This document shows, piece after piece, positions 1-6,954 of a stretch of DNA of 13,937 nucleotides (position 1 is the stretch's first letter; each line of letters starts with the position of its first letter). The notes beneath the pieces were generated by a model that saw only the letters and a program-made list of their open reading frames with translations, was not told where the DNA came from and made no database searches. Origin of the DNA: Thermoactinomycetaceae bacterium (GTDB lineage: Bacteria > Bacillota > Bacilli > Thermoactinomycetales > Thermoactinomycetaceae); NCBI GenBank assembly GCA_025449475.1, contig JANWJM010000035.1:1-13937 (forward strand). The letters are read 5' to 3'. The position numbers were made by a program, and so were the translations under genes.

Positions 1-751
1 AAGCGATCCCTAACTTTTTGACATATTGCTTTACGGCAAACCATTCAGGACCTTCTCCCACTAACAGCAACTTAGCAGGGATCTGTTTCTGAATCTGATC
101 AAAAATCGAAATCACATCTTTTGTTCGTTTTACAGGTCGGAAATTCGATATATGTAAAAGGATCTTCTCATGTGGAGCTGCAAACTTCAGACGCTCTTCA
201 GACACATCCTGCCTTCTATATTCAACGAGATCAACAAAATTGTAAATGCGTTGAACTGGAACTGTAATCGTAAACTTTTCTTTCGATTGCGCGACCAGAT
301 TATCCGATACGGCCGTCACAGCATCGCTTTGATTAATCCCAAATTCAATGAGTCTTTTTAAAGAAGGAGATTCTCCTAAAACCGTCACATCTGTCCCATG
401 CAAAGTAGTGACCAAACGAAAAGAATGATTCACCATTTGCTTCGCCAATAATGCACAAATTGCATACGGGATGGCGTAGTGCACATGCATCACGTCCAAT
501 TGATACTTCCACGCTACTTCTGCCATCAGGTTTGCTAACGCCAAATCATGGGGAGGCGATTTGAAGACTGCATAATTTGGTGGATCAACACGATGAACCA
601 TGATATTTTCATCAGACCCGCCTAATCGAAATGGAACATCATAGACTACAAAATGAACAGAATGTCCTCTTTGGGCGAGGCTCTTTCCTAATTCTGTTGC
701 AACCACTCCAGAACCACCATGTGATGGATGACACGCTATTCCAATCCTCAT
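1..751 (-). CDS. bshA: N-acetyl-alpha-D-glucosaminyl L-malate synthase BshA, partial (C-terminus beyond window)
   Basis: First enzyme of bacillithiol synthesis, a retaining GT4-family glycosyltransferase that joins GlcNAc from UDP-GlcNAc to L-malate in the cytoplasm. My translation of the minus strand gives 250 residues from the start codon to the window edge, against about 380 in the family, so roughly the last third is missing. Visible marks are the glycine-rich nucleotide loop HPSHGGSG (8-15), PFRL at 40-43, HYAIPYA (91-97), HGTDVTVLG (118-126), the SNFRPVKR segment (202-209) that contacts the sugar nucleotide, and LLLVGEGPE (218-226). The E-x7-E donor site lies outside the window. The start ATG (749-751) is preceded by GAGGAG nine bases upstream, and this SD overlaps the TGA of bshB1. 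The 13-base gap indicates one operon with bshB1, which makes the next enzyme of the pathway. Identification is by recall of the B. subtilis YpjH/BshA sequence; very secure. Confidence 0.96.
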   Translation of the reverse strand, partial: MRIGIACHPSHGGSGVVATELGKSLAQRGHSVHFVVYDVPFRLGGSDENIMVHRVDPPNYAVFKSPPHDLALANLMAEVAWKYQLDVMHVHYAIPYAICALLAKQMVNHSFRLVTTLHGTDVTVLGESPSLKRLIEFGINQSDAVTAVSDNLVAQSKEKFTITVPVQRIYNFVDLVEYRRQDVSEERLKFAAPHEKILLHISNFRPVKRTKDVISIFDQIQKQIPAKLLLVGEGPEWFAVKQYVKKLGIA

Positions 752-764
752 CAAAGACCACTCC

Positions 765-1475
765 TCATATCAACGAAGGAACCAACAAAGGGCTGATTCG
801 AACCAGTCCTTCACCATACTGAACTCCTACAAGATGACCAAAATTCATATCTTTCCCACGAATGCGATCGAAAAAGAGCGAATCGTTAATCGGTGTAGCC
901 ACTTCTTCATCCGTTCTTATAAACTGACTCTGATATGCCTGAAGTGCTTGGACCTTCTCTTCATATACATCGCTTACATCCACAACAACATCCACTTTCC
1001 CAAACCCATTAATATAGTAAAAATAGAGATGATTTACGCGATGTGCAGCCTCTTTACCGGTCTTCTTATTCACCAATTTTGCATTAAAAACAGCTTCTCT
1101 GACCATCTGTCCACACAACACATGATCGGGATGCCGATCTTCCCAATAAGGAGCCAATACAACTGATGGACGATATTGTCGAATCACTTGAGTAATCCGA
1201 TCAATCTGTTCTGGTGAACGGGAAAGACCACGATCAGGAAATCCCAAATTGATTCTCTTCTTTACTTTTAATATCCGCCCTGCTTCAGCAGCTTCTTCTT
1301 TGCGACGATCGACAGTCCCATTGGACGATAGTTCTCCTTTAGTCAAATCACAAATAGCCGTAGTATATCCAGTTAAATGATGTTTTAACAGCGTACCACC
1401 GATTCCAATCTCCACATCATCCGGATGGGCGCCAAAGGCTAAGAGATCAATTCGCAACACACTCACCCCTTTCAT
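765..1475 (-). CDS. bshB1: Bacillithiol biosynthesis deacetylase BshB1
   Basis: Zinc-dependent deacetylase that converts GlcNAc-malate to GlcN-malate, the second step of bacillithiol synthesis. It belongs to the LmbE/PIG-L family. The zinc and catalytic signature AHPDDVEIG is at residues 16-24 and the second metal motif HPDH at 115-118. ELSSNGT (48-54) and the C-terminal QYGEGL segment also match BshB1 (YpjG). The length of 236 residues is normal for the family. I chose the ATG at 1473-1475 because AGGAGG sits six bases upstream. A TTG directly before it (1476-1478) is possible, and a TTG at 1455-1457 with GGGGTG close upstream would give a start (MRIDLLAFGAH) more like B. subtilis. The gene is immediately upstream of bshA, with the bshA SD overlapping its stop, so the two are probably translated together. 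Its own promoter would have to lie in the 228-base gap towards dapB. Confidence 0.95.
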   Translation of the reverse strand: MKGVSVLRIDLLAFGAHPDDVEIGIGGTLLKHHLTGYTTAICDLTKGELSSNGTVDRRKEEAAEAGRILKVKKRINLGFPDRGLSRSPEQIDRITQVIRQYRPSVVLAPYWEDRHPDHVLCGQMVREAVFNAKLVNKKTGKEAAHRVNHLYFYYINGFGKVDVVVDVSDVYEEKVQALQAYQSQFIRTDEEVATPINDSLFFDRIRGKDMNFGHLVGVQYGEGLVRISPLLVPSLI

Positions 1476-1496
1476 CAATCTCCTCCTCTTTGTCGA

Positions 1497-1509
1497 GTGA
1501 TCCGATCAC
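1497..1509. promoter_or_regulatory. Small palindrome upstream of bshB1
   Basis: GTGATC, one base, then GATCAC: a perfect 6+1+6 inverted repeat 21 bases upstream of the bshB1 ATG and just outside its SD. It could be an operator or a weak hairpin in the bshB1 leader. I do not recognise it as a known binding site, and six-base arms can occur by chance. The surrounding gap 1476-1703 holds no gene I can support and no convincing SigA promoter. Confidence 0.25.
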
Positions 1510-1703
1510 ATAAACATTGGCAAATCGAGGAAAATTAAGAAACAAGCTCATGATGTTGCAATGTGAGTGGATAAAATTCACCTCTATCCCTCTAAAGCCA
1601 ATCGCTAGGAGGAAGCAACGAAACTTTCCCTGGCAGATATTTTGTAACGGGTCTCTGACGTTTCAGCAGATGGTAAAGCTTTATCTTCATGGAATCGTCA
1701 TCG

Positions 1704-2504
1704 TTAGATCTCAATCACATGCTCTAAACCATAGACCAAAGAATCCAACTCCATAACTTTTTCAACAGCCACCTTCACACCAGGCATAAATGATTCCCGA
1801 TGAAAGGAATCATGACGGATCGTAAGTATTTGACCAGATCCGCCAAATACTACCTCTTGATGAGCGACAAGTCCTGGAAGGCGGACACTATGAACACGAA
1901 AACCGTGGTAATAAGCTCCTCGGGCTCCTTCCATTAACTCTTCTTCGTCTGGATGCCCTTGTTTGATCTCCACTCGTTCTTTCTGAATTCCTTCCGCTGT
2001 CTTAATAGCCGTACCGGAAGGCGCATCCAACTTTTGATCATGATGGGATTCAATAATCTCCACATGTGGTAAAAACTTTGCCGCTTTCGCCGCAAAAACC
2101 ATCATCAATACGGCTCCAATTGCAAAATTTGGGGCGACGATCGCACCGACTTTTTTCTGTCTCGCCAGATCGGCGATATCTTGAATCGCCTCTTCACTAA
2201 GCCCCGATGTCCCGATCACTGGACGAACACCGGCTTCAATCGCAAATTGAGCATGTGATTTTACAACATCTGGTGTTGTAAAGTCAACCAGCACATCGGC
2301 TTGAACTTCTTTCAACGCCTCTTGAACAGAAGCTACCATCGGTACACCTATTCTTCCGATTCCAATAGCTTCGCCCACATCTTGATCTTTATATGTACGT
2401 GATACTCCACAAACAAGAGAAAAATGATCCGTTCTTTGGATCAACTTCACTACCTCTTGTCCCATTTTTCCACTTGCTCCAGCAACAATGACGCGAATAC
2501 TCAT
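1704..2504 (-). CDS. dapB: 4-hydroxy-tetrahydrodipicolinate reductase DapB
   Basis: Cytoplasmic NAD(P)H-dependent reductase of the diaminopimelate/lysine pathway, making tetrahydrodipicolinate from 4-hydroxy-tetrahydrodipicolinate. It feeds peptidoglycan and, in spore formers, dipicolinate. The 266-residue product matches the family length. It shows the Rossmann loop GASGKMG (9-15), DFTTPD (74-79), GTSG (98-101), APNFAIG (124-130) and the active-site motif HHDQKLDAPSGTA (154-166), with the catalytic His154 and Lys158. The reading frame is open 48 bases further upstream, but the ATG at 2502-2504 fits the conserved N-terminus (MSIRVIVAGASG), and AAGGAG, overlapping the ypjD stop, lies about ten bases before it. 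The gene is 13 bases downstream of ypjD and in the same transcript. mgsA, the usual next gene in B. subtilis, is missing downstream. Confidence 0.97.
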   Translation of the reverse strand: MSIRVIVAGASGKMGQEVVKLIQRTDHFSLVCGVSRTYKDQDVGEAIGIGRIGVPMVASVQEALKEVQADVLVDFTTPDVVKSHAQFAIEAGVRPVIGTSGLSEEAIQDIADLARQKKVGAIVAPNFAIGAVLMMVFAAKAAKFLPHVEIIESHHDQKLDAPSGTAIKTAEGIQKERVEIKQGHPDEEELMEGARGAYYHGFRVHSVRLPGLVAHQEVVFGGSGQILTIRHDSFHRESFMPGVKVAVEKVMELDSLVYGLEHVIEI

Positions 2505-2517
2505 GATGTTCTTCTCC

Positions 2518-2853
2518 TTACTTCGTAGTTTTACGAGTCCAGCGCTCAGCATCCCGAACGCGGTATTTTTTCATCACCATATGGTAAGCCTGTTCCAAAT
2601 CGATCTGTAACGAATTGGCTATACAGACTAATATAAATAACAAATCACCTAATTCATTCTCAATCGTATTCTCTTTCTCGGTCGGTTTCTTTGGTTTTTC
2701 ACCATATCGATGATTAATTTCACGTGCAAGCTCCCCTACTTCCTCCGTTAACCTAGCAAGCGCAGATAAGGGTTGAAAATATCCTTCCTCAAATTGTTGA
2801 ATATATTGATCAACTTCTGTTTGAATCTCAGATAAAGTTTTATGTTCAAACAA
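2518..2853 (-). CDS. ypjD: MazG-like nucleotide pyrophosphohydrolase YpjD
   Basis: A small all-alpha NTP pyrophosphohydrolase of the MazG/dUTPase-like superfamily. The substrate is not established from the sequence; homologues hydrolyse (d)NTPs with Mg2+ and are regarded as nucleotide-pool cleaners. The 111-residue product has the metal-binding pattern of the family: EEVGELA (37-43) followed by ENELGDLLF (65-73), then LEQAYHMVMKKYRVRD near the end. Near-identity of layout with B. subtilis YpjD, including EGYFxPL and GEKPKK, supports the assignment. The start is TTG (2851-2853), with AGGAGGT nine bases upstream and no in-frame ATG nearby. It is the first gene of the ypjD-dapB unit and diverges from ypjC. 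Confidence 0.93.
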   Translation of the reverse strand: MFEHKTLSEIQTEVDQYIQQFEEGYFQPLSALARLTEEVGELAREINHRYGEKPKKPTEKENTIENELGDLLFILVCIANSLQIDLEQAYHMVMKKYRVRDAERWTRKTTK

Positions 2854-2877
2854 AATATTTCGACCTCCTATCTTTTT

Positions 2878-2906
2878 ATGTTAACTGATTGCGGAAAGGA
2901 ACACAA
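2878..2906 (-). promoter_or_regulatory. Candidate SigA promoter of ypjD-dapB
   Basis: On the minus strand TTGTGT (2901-2906) and TAACAT (2878-2883) are separated by 17 bases and lie about 24 bases upstream of the ypjD TTG start. The match is moderate (3/6 and 4/6). Position and spacing support it, since this is the only space available for a ypjD promoter. Confidence 0.4.
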
Positions 2907-2923
2907 TGATTGATAGATTTTTA

Positions 2924-2953
2924 TATTAAGGTCCCCAGCCGGGGAAAATAATA
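2924..2953. repeat. 30-bp interrupted palindrome between ypjD and ypjC
   Basis: Two nested perfect inverted repeats share one centre: TATTA (2924-2928) pairs with TAATA (2949-2953), and TCCCC (2932-2936) pairs with GGGGA (2941-2945). Symmetric three-base spacers separate the arms and AGCC is the loop. It lies 27 bases before the ypjC start and upstream of the candidate ypjD promoter. It could be an operator for a dimeric regulator acting on the divergent pair, or a hairpin in the ypjC leader. I recognise no named consensus. Confidence 0.5.
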
Positions 2954-2980
2954 ACAATCGATCTAAAGGAAAGATGAAAA

Positions 2981-3838
2981 TTGAAAAAACATATTGGTCG
3001 CATTCTCATCATTATATTTGGTGCATTTATTTTTTCGATTGGCATTAACAGCTTTGCCATCGCCAATCACCTTGCAGAAGGAGGATTTACAGGAATCGCG
3101 ATTCTCCTCCATTATGTATTCGGCTGGTCGACAGGACTGGTCATCTTTCTCTTAAACATTCCCTTGTTTTTTATTGGTTATAAAGTATTGGGAAAGCAAA
3201 CCATGCTATATACCATCCTTGCCATCATCGCTACGACTCTTTTTCTGGAACAAACCGAGGACTGGCAACGGCCACTCGATAATTTGTTACTGGCGTCCCT
3301 CTATACCGGTTTGTTAGTCGGAACCGGGTTAGGCTTGATCTTCCGAGCAGGTGGAACTACGGGTGGTGTCGATATCATCGCTCGCCTCTTCCAAAAATAT
3401 TTTGGGATTAGCATCGGTCAGGTCGTCCTGTTTGCAGATATGCTTGTGATCACCGCCTCCATCTTTGTAATCGGTTTGGATATCATGATGTATACCCTGA
3501 TCGCCGTCATTGTTGGTTCGCGTGTCATCGACTTTGTCGTAGAGGGATTGAAAATCGCAAAAGCGATTACAATCATTTCCGATGTCTCTTCTGACATCGC
3601 CCAACGGATCACTCATCAAGTAGAGCGCGGAGCAACCATTTATCACGGTACAGGAGCCTACACGGGAACTCCCAAAGACATCCTCTATGTCGTGGTTTCT
3701 CCAAGGCAAGTCCCAAAAATAAAACAAATTGTACTCGAGCAAGATGCAAATGCATTTGTCGTTGTTCATGACGTTCGAGAAGTTGTCGGAGAAGGATTTA
3801 CCCATGAACGAAATCGTCAAAAGGAAACCATCCCATAA
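2981..3838 (+). CDS. ypjC: YitT family integral membrane protein YpjC (DUF2179 C-terminus)
   Basis: A polytopic membrane protein of the YitT family whose transported substrate or role is unknown. The 285-residue product has about five to six hydrophobic segments in the first 200 residues (roughly 5-28, 38-68, 77-91, 104-124, 145-166 and 170-188). Within them are the family motifs AEGGFTGIA (33-41) and RAGGTTGGVDI (122-132). A cytoplasmic DUF2179 domain follows at about 210-275, recognisable by RGATIYHGTGAYTG and VPKIKQIV. The start is TTG at 2981, with AAAGGA ten bases upstream; the nearby ATG at 2974 is in another frame. It is the only plus-strand gene of the window, divergent from ypjD-dapB and convergent with ypjB. 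Family membership is firm; the symbol rests on position next to ypjB and ypjD. Confidence 0.92.
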   Translation: MKKHIGRILIIIFGAFIFSIGINSFAIANHLAEGGFTGIAILLHYVFGWSTGLVIFLLNIPLFFIGYKVLGKQTMLYTILAIIATTLFLEQTEDWQRPLDNLLLASLYTGLLVGTGLGLIFRAGGTTGGVDIIARLFQKYFGISIGQVVLFADMLVITASIFVIGLDIMMYTLIAVIVGSRVIDFVVEGLKIAKAITIISDVSSDIAQRITHQVERGATIYHGTGAYTGTPKDILYVVVSPRQVPKIKQIVLEQDANAFVVVHDVREVVGEGFTHERNRQKETIP

Positions 3839-3870
3839 AAAAGCAGTCATCTCGATGTAGAGATCACTGC
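3837..3870. terminator. Shared terminator of convergent ypjC and ypjB
   Basis: GCAGT-C-ATCTC (3843-3853) pairs with GAGAT-C-ACTGC (3860-3870) around a six-base loop, giving a ten-bp stem with one C-C mismatch. A run of six A (3837-3842) precedes it, so minus-strand RNA coming from ypjB gets hairpin plus U-tract, a standard Rho-independent terminator. For plus-strand RNA from ypjC the downstream stretch is only moderately T-rich, so termination there would be weaker. Confidence 0.8.
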
Positions 3871-3901
3871 CTAAACAATTGGTTTTAAATTTTCGGCACG
3901 A

Positions 3902-4711
3902 TTATAAATGAACATGCGACACATCTTGCCGCTTTGTCCGATATTTCTTCCAACCTACATACGCGAAAATGCACGTGATCCAAAAGCAGATCCATACAAT
4001 GATCACCTCCACGCCTGACTCGACATACGGTTGATAAGCAGACAATACATCCTGATCCGATCCAAAAAATAGCGGATCCATCACCTGTTCAAAGCGCTTT
4101 ATTCCCACTGCTTGCAACTTCGGTTTCTCTTGTGCTTCCATAAAACGAATCAACGAATCCAATTTTGCAACCGTCTCAGGCTTTTTCGAAACCACAATCG
4201 CTGAACGGATCAAATGATACTCTTTTACCAGCGCTTTGATCGCTTGCGTCATCCCCTTGGAATCTTGGCGTTTTTCGGCTTGATGAAATTGATGAACCTT
4301 CTCTTTGATCGATTGATAATACTGCTTCCACAGTGGCTGATTGGGATGCGAAACTGCATCAAACGCCAACTTTAAACGCATGGCATCCCATTGAAGCTCT
4401 TCTGGATGGGATATTACAACTTGATTTAATCGATGCTCCATCCGTACCAATTCATCTGACAATACATGAATGGCCTCAATATTTAATTCTTTGCTTGAAA
4501 GATTGGTTTTGGAAAACTCACGTGAGAGTTCAGCAACCTGTTTACGTGCCTCCACATACTTACCCTTCTCCACATATAACACTACTAAGTCGGCAATCTG
4601 TAGCCAATCTTCACTCTTTTGCCTCCAAGAATCGTCCTCTTTGGCAATCGCTGAGTAGGAAAAGATAAACAGACTAAGACTCAACAGAATCATTATACGA
4701 GCGACGGGCAT
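3902..4711 (-). CDS. ypjB: Sporulation-associated protein YpjB
   Basis: Homologue of B. subtilis YpjB, a protein of the SpoYpjB family associated with sporulation; no biochemical activity is known. The 269-residue product has an N-terminal signal segment (about 5-23, possible cleavage after SAIA). A long helical, charged external region without cysteines follows, then one C-terminal membrane span (about 233-253) and a basic tail (KKYRTKRQ), so it is predicted to be anchored with the bulk outside the membrane. The start ATG (4709-4711) has AAGGGGG nine bases upstream. The gene follows ypjA by 43 bases on the same strand and ends at the bidirectional terminator, so ypjA-ypjB form a two-gene tail of the qcr unit. 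Identification rests on architecture and neighbourhood more than on a motif. Confidence 0.8.
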   Translation of the reverse strand: MPVARIMILLSLSLFIFSYSAIAKEDDSWRQKSEDWLQIADLVVLYVEKGKYVEARKQVAELSREFSKTNLSSKELNIEAIHVLSDELVRMEHRLNQVVISHPEELQWDAMRLKLAFDAVSHPNQPLWKQYYQSIKEKVHQFHQAEKRQDSKGMTQAIKALVKEYHLIRSAIVVSKKPETVAKLDSLIRFMEAQEKPKLQAVGIKRFEQVMDPLFFGSDQDVLSAYQPYVESGVEVIIVWICFWITCIFAYVGWKKYRTKRQDVSHVHL

Positions 4712-4754
4712 TCAGCCAGCCCCCTTACTAATCATTCCTTTTGTACAAGTCTAT

Positions 4755-5399
4755 TCATCTTCCCCTGCCCGATATGCTATATAAAGGAAGATCATAACGG
4801 CGATCTTTGCTCGGCAGATAGGCCAAAATGGCGAACAGGAGGATACTGAATCCACTTAACAACAGCGTAAAAATTGCCATTTGGAGATGATAGACTTCCA
4901 ATGGTGGAGCTACCCAAGGATGAAGATCAAAACGATAATCCAAGAAGTCATTCAACAGGGTCCAAGCAGCAACACCTGCAATCTCTCTCCATTTAAATGT
5001 ATAAAACGGTGCATAGAGAATGGCTTGCAGCGCCATCCCTAAATGCGAGCCAATCAACATCCAATGTTGCCAGTTTAATGCTTCGAGAAACGGTCTTGTG
5101 TCTACCAATCCTCCCCAGAGAATCATTACTACCGCCCATGTTCCATATTTCACCAACGTAATCGCTGCAAAAGCTTCCAACAAAGGAGAACGCTTTCGAA
5201 TCAGATATAGCCCTAATACAAGGGTGAAAAAGGTACTTGCTGTTGGACTATCGGGAACAAAGATTAACCAATACCATTCTGTTGCGATCAACTGATTCTT
5301 ATACCAATAGAATCCATAAATGGACCCAAGCAAATTGATCACAAACAGTCCCCAACAAAACCAATCAGCTCGAAGAATCTTTTTTAGCTGAACAACCAT
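4755..5399 (-). CDS. ypjA: DUF1405 integral membrane protein YpjA
   Basis: Polytopic membrane protein of unknown function, of the DUF1405 family that accompanies qcrABC in Bacillales. The 214-residue product has about six hydrophobic segments (roughly 13-31, 41-67, 72-95, 112-134, 138-150 and 166-185). Many aromatic residues lie at the membrane borders, and FVPDSPTASTFF (47-58) is a motif I associate with this family. Two ATG codons stand close together (5397-5399 and 5403-5405). I chose the first-named because GAGAGG is seven bases upstream of it but would nearly abut the other. The frame is open further to 5438, but that stretch is the qcrC terminator hairpin. Expression must come from readthrough of that hairpin or from a promoter I cannot see. 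Confidence 0.82.
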   Translation of the reverse strand: MVVQLKKILRADWFCWGLFVINLLGSIYGFYWYKNQLIATEWYWLIFVPDSPTASTFFTLVLGLYLIRKRSPLLEAFAAITLVKYGTWAVVMILWGGLVDTRPFLEALNWQHWMLIGSHLGMALQAILYAPFYTFKWREIAGVAAWTLLNDFLDYRFDLHPWVAPPLEVYHLQMAIFTLLLSGFSILLFAILAYLPSKDRRYDLPLYSISGRGR

Positions 5400-5419
5400 A
5401 TCCATTCCTCTCTTGAAGA

Positions 5420-5455
5420 AAGAAAACCTGGACGACACGCGTACCAGGTTTTCTT
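5420..5455 (-). terminator. Terminator or attenuator between qcrC and ypjA
   Basis: Perfect 12-bp stem: AAGAAAACCTGG (5420-5431) with CCAGGTTTTCTT (5444-5455), and a 12-base loop. On the minus strand the hairpin starts three bases after the qcrC stop and is followed by a T-rich TTTTCTTTCTTC stretch. The U-tract is interrupted by C, so termination may be partial, which would lower ypjA-ypjB expression relative to qcrABC. Confidence 0.75.
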
Positions 5456-5457
5456 CT

Positions 5458-6234
5458 TTATTTTTGTTTCTGTTTCACGAGCCAATCTGCTAGGATTTTT
5501 TTCTCTTGTGGCGAACCTTGGAACATACCAGCCGGCATGGTTCCTTTTCCTTCATCGATCACCTTGATGATGTAGTCCGCCGATCTACGATTTCCAATCC
5601 CGAGCAAACTGGGACCATTGCTTCCTTCGAGTTGTTCGCCATGACATTTTACACAAGCATTCTGTTGATATAACTTGTGACCTTGTTCATTTTGCCCAAT
5701 TACCTTCGTATTTTCGGGTGTAGGGCCAGGCGCCGATTCAAGTTGCTCCTTATGTTCGGTTTCCGCTGACCAGGTTAATACCACAATCGAAACCAAAACG
5801 AGGAGCATAATTCCTGTTGCAATTGGTCGTTTGAATGGACGACGCTCCGGACTACGATCCAACCATGGTACAAGCAACAACGCTGTGAAAGCGATACCAG
5901 GAAGCCCAAGGGTTCCAATTACAATAAACTTCCCTGCAGCCCAGTTGAACTTTAACAATTCATAGATAAACAAGAAATACCAATCAGGGACGGGAAGAAA
6001 ACTCGTGTTGGTTGGATCTGCAATCTCACCCAATGGCGGCTTTTCTGTCATCACTAAAGTCATAAACGCGACTAGAAATACAACCGCTACCATCCATTCT
6101 TTTAATAGAAAATCAGGCAAAAATGCCTCTGTTTTTCCGGGAAACTCCGAATAGTCCTTGGGATACATCTTCTCACGATTCACACGGACACGTGAGTCTC
6201 CCACATAATGGACTTGTTCATGCTTTTTTTCCAA
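5458..6234 (-). CDS. qcrC: Menaquinol:cytochrome c oxidoreductase, fused subunit IV/cytochrome c subunit QcrC
   Basis: Subunit of the Bacillus-type bc complex that oxidises menaquinol and passes electrons through a bound cytochrome c. The N-terminal half resembles subunit IV of the b6f complex: three hydrophobic spans (about 46-64, 100-124, 138-155) and the quinol-site motif PDWYF (83-87). The C-terminal half is a cytochrome c domain with one haem c site, CVKCH (194-198), and candidate axial ligands in GTMPAGM (Met233 or Met237). The length, 258 residues, matches B. subtilis QcrC. The frame is open to a GTG at 6241-6243, but that codon lies inside the SD sequence GAGAGGTGATC, so I set the start at TTG 6232-6234, eight bases after the SD core. 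The gene lies 23 bases after qcrB. Confidence 0.95.
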   Translation of the reverse strand: MEKKHEQVHYVGDSRVRVNREKMYPKDYSEFPGKTEAFLPDFLLKEWMVAVVFLVAFMTLVMTEKPPLGEIADPTNTSFLPVPDWYFLFIYELLKFNWAAGKFIVIGTLGLPGIAFTALLLVPWLDRSPERRPFKRPIATGIMLLVLVSIVVLTWSAETEHKEQLESAPGPTPENTKVIGQNEQGHKLYQQNACVKCHGEQLEGSNGPSLLGIGNRRSADYIIKVIDEGKGTMPAGMFQGSPQEKKILADWLVKQKQK

Positions 6235-6237
6235 GTG

Positions 6238-6248
6238 GATCACCTCTC
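6238..6248 (-). promoter_or_regulatory. Strong ribosome binding site of qcrC
   Basis: GAGAGGTGATC on the minus strand matches all but one base of the 3' end complement of Bacillales 16S rRNA (AGAAAGGAGGTGATC over this stretch). It decides the qcrC start: TTG at 6232-6234 is correctly spaced, while the GTG at 6241-6243 is part of the site itself. Confidence 0.7.
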
Positions 6249-6257
6249 ACGTGTACC

Positions 6258-6929
6258 TTATAGCGGGCCAGATATACCTTGACGCCGAATTAATATAAAG
6301 TGAGCACCCAAGAGACCTAATAAAGCGGCTGGTAAGAAAAAGACATGTAAAGCAAAGAACCGAGCCAGCGTTTGGGCACCTACAATATCTCCCCCTTGCA
6401 AAAAGGATGCAATATAGGGACCGAGGAAAGGAACTGTTGCGGCAATTTCAACCCCAACTTTGGTTGCAAAATATGCTTTGTTGTCCCATGGTAGCAAATA
6501 GCCGGTAAAACCTAGCCCTAGCATAACAAAGAAGATTAACATACCAATTACCCAGTTAAATTCACGAGGATGTTTGTACGATCCTGTGAAAAAAACACGT
6601 AATGTATGTAAGAACAACATCACAATTGAAACACTTGCTCCCCAGTGATGCATTCCTCTAACAATTGCTCCCATTGCCAATTTGTTCTGTAAGTAATTGA
6701 CACTGGCATGAGCATTAACAATATCAGGAACATAGTACATGGCTAAAAACATCCCTGATAGGATCTGAATCACCACTACAAAAAAGGTTAGACCTCCAAA
6801 ACAATAGATAAATGCTGAAAAATGGTGGGCTGGATTCACATGTTCAGGCACCTCGTGATCCGCTACATCCCGCCAAATTGGAGTAATATCTAATCGTTCA
6901 TCCACCCAATCATAAATGGCTTTTAACAT
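6258..6929 (-). CDS. qcrB: Menaquinol:cytochrome c oxidoreductase, cytochrome b subunit QcrB
   Basis: Short, b6-type cytochrome b with four membrane spans that carries the two b haems and the quinone sites. The 223-residue product shows haem ligands in GMHHWGAS (92-99), in LHTLRVFF, and in ARFFALHVFFLP near the C-terminus. The stretch FTGYLLPWD is the usual quinone-site neighbourhood. Cys43 in YCFGGLTF is the residue that in Bacillus and in b6f complexes binds an extra high-spin haem c through a single thioether. The ATG (6927-6929) has GGAGGTG seven bases upstream. The gene lies 25 bases after qcrA and 23 before qcrC, a tight operon. Confidence 0.98.
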   Translation of the reverse strand: MLKAIYDWVDERLDITPIWRDVADHEVPEHVNPAHHFSAFIYCFGGLTFFVVVIQILSGMFLAMYYVPDIVNAHASVNYLQNKLAMGAIVRGMHHWGASVSIVMLFLHTLRVFFTGSYKHPREFNWVIGMLIFFVMLGLGFTGYLLPWDNKAYFATKVGVEIAATVPFLGPYIASFLQGGDIVGAQTLARFFALHVFFLPAALLGLLGAHFILIRRQGISGPL

Positions 6930-6954
6930 CTCCTACACCTCCAATCATATCGAA

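Noticed and set aside
834..1166. Plus-strand open frame of 110 codons inside bshB1.
   Set aside because: Antisense shadow of a firmly identified gene; no SD and no recognisable domain.
1447..1581. Open minus-strand frame of 44 residues from a GTG (VNFIHSHCNIMSLFLNF), overlapping the bshB1 start.
   Set aside because: It runs through the bshB1 SD and start codon in another frame, resembles no family I know, and its codons look random. At most it is a decay trace in the gap left by mgsA.
3329..3850. Minus-strand open frame of 173 codons opposite ypjC.
   Set aside because: Antisense to the YitT-family gene, with low-complexity Asp/Thr/Cys-rich translation, a start inside the shared terminator and no homology; a shadow.
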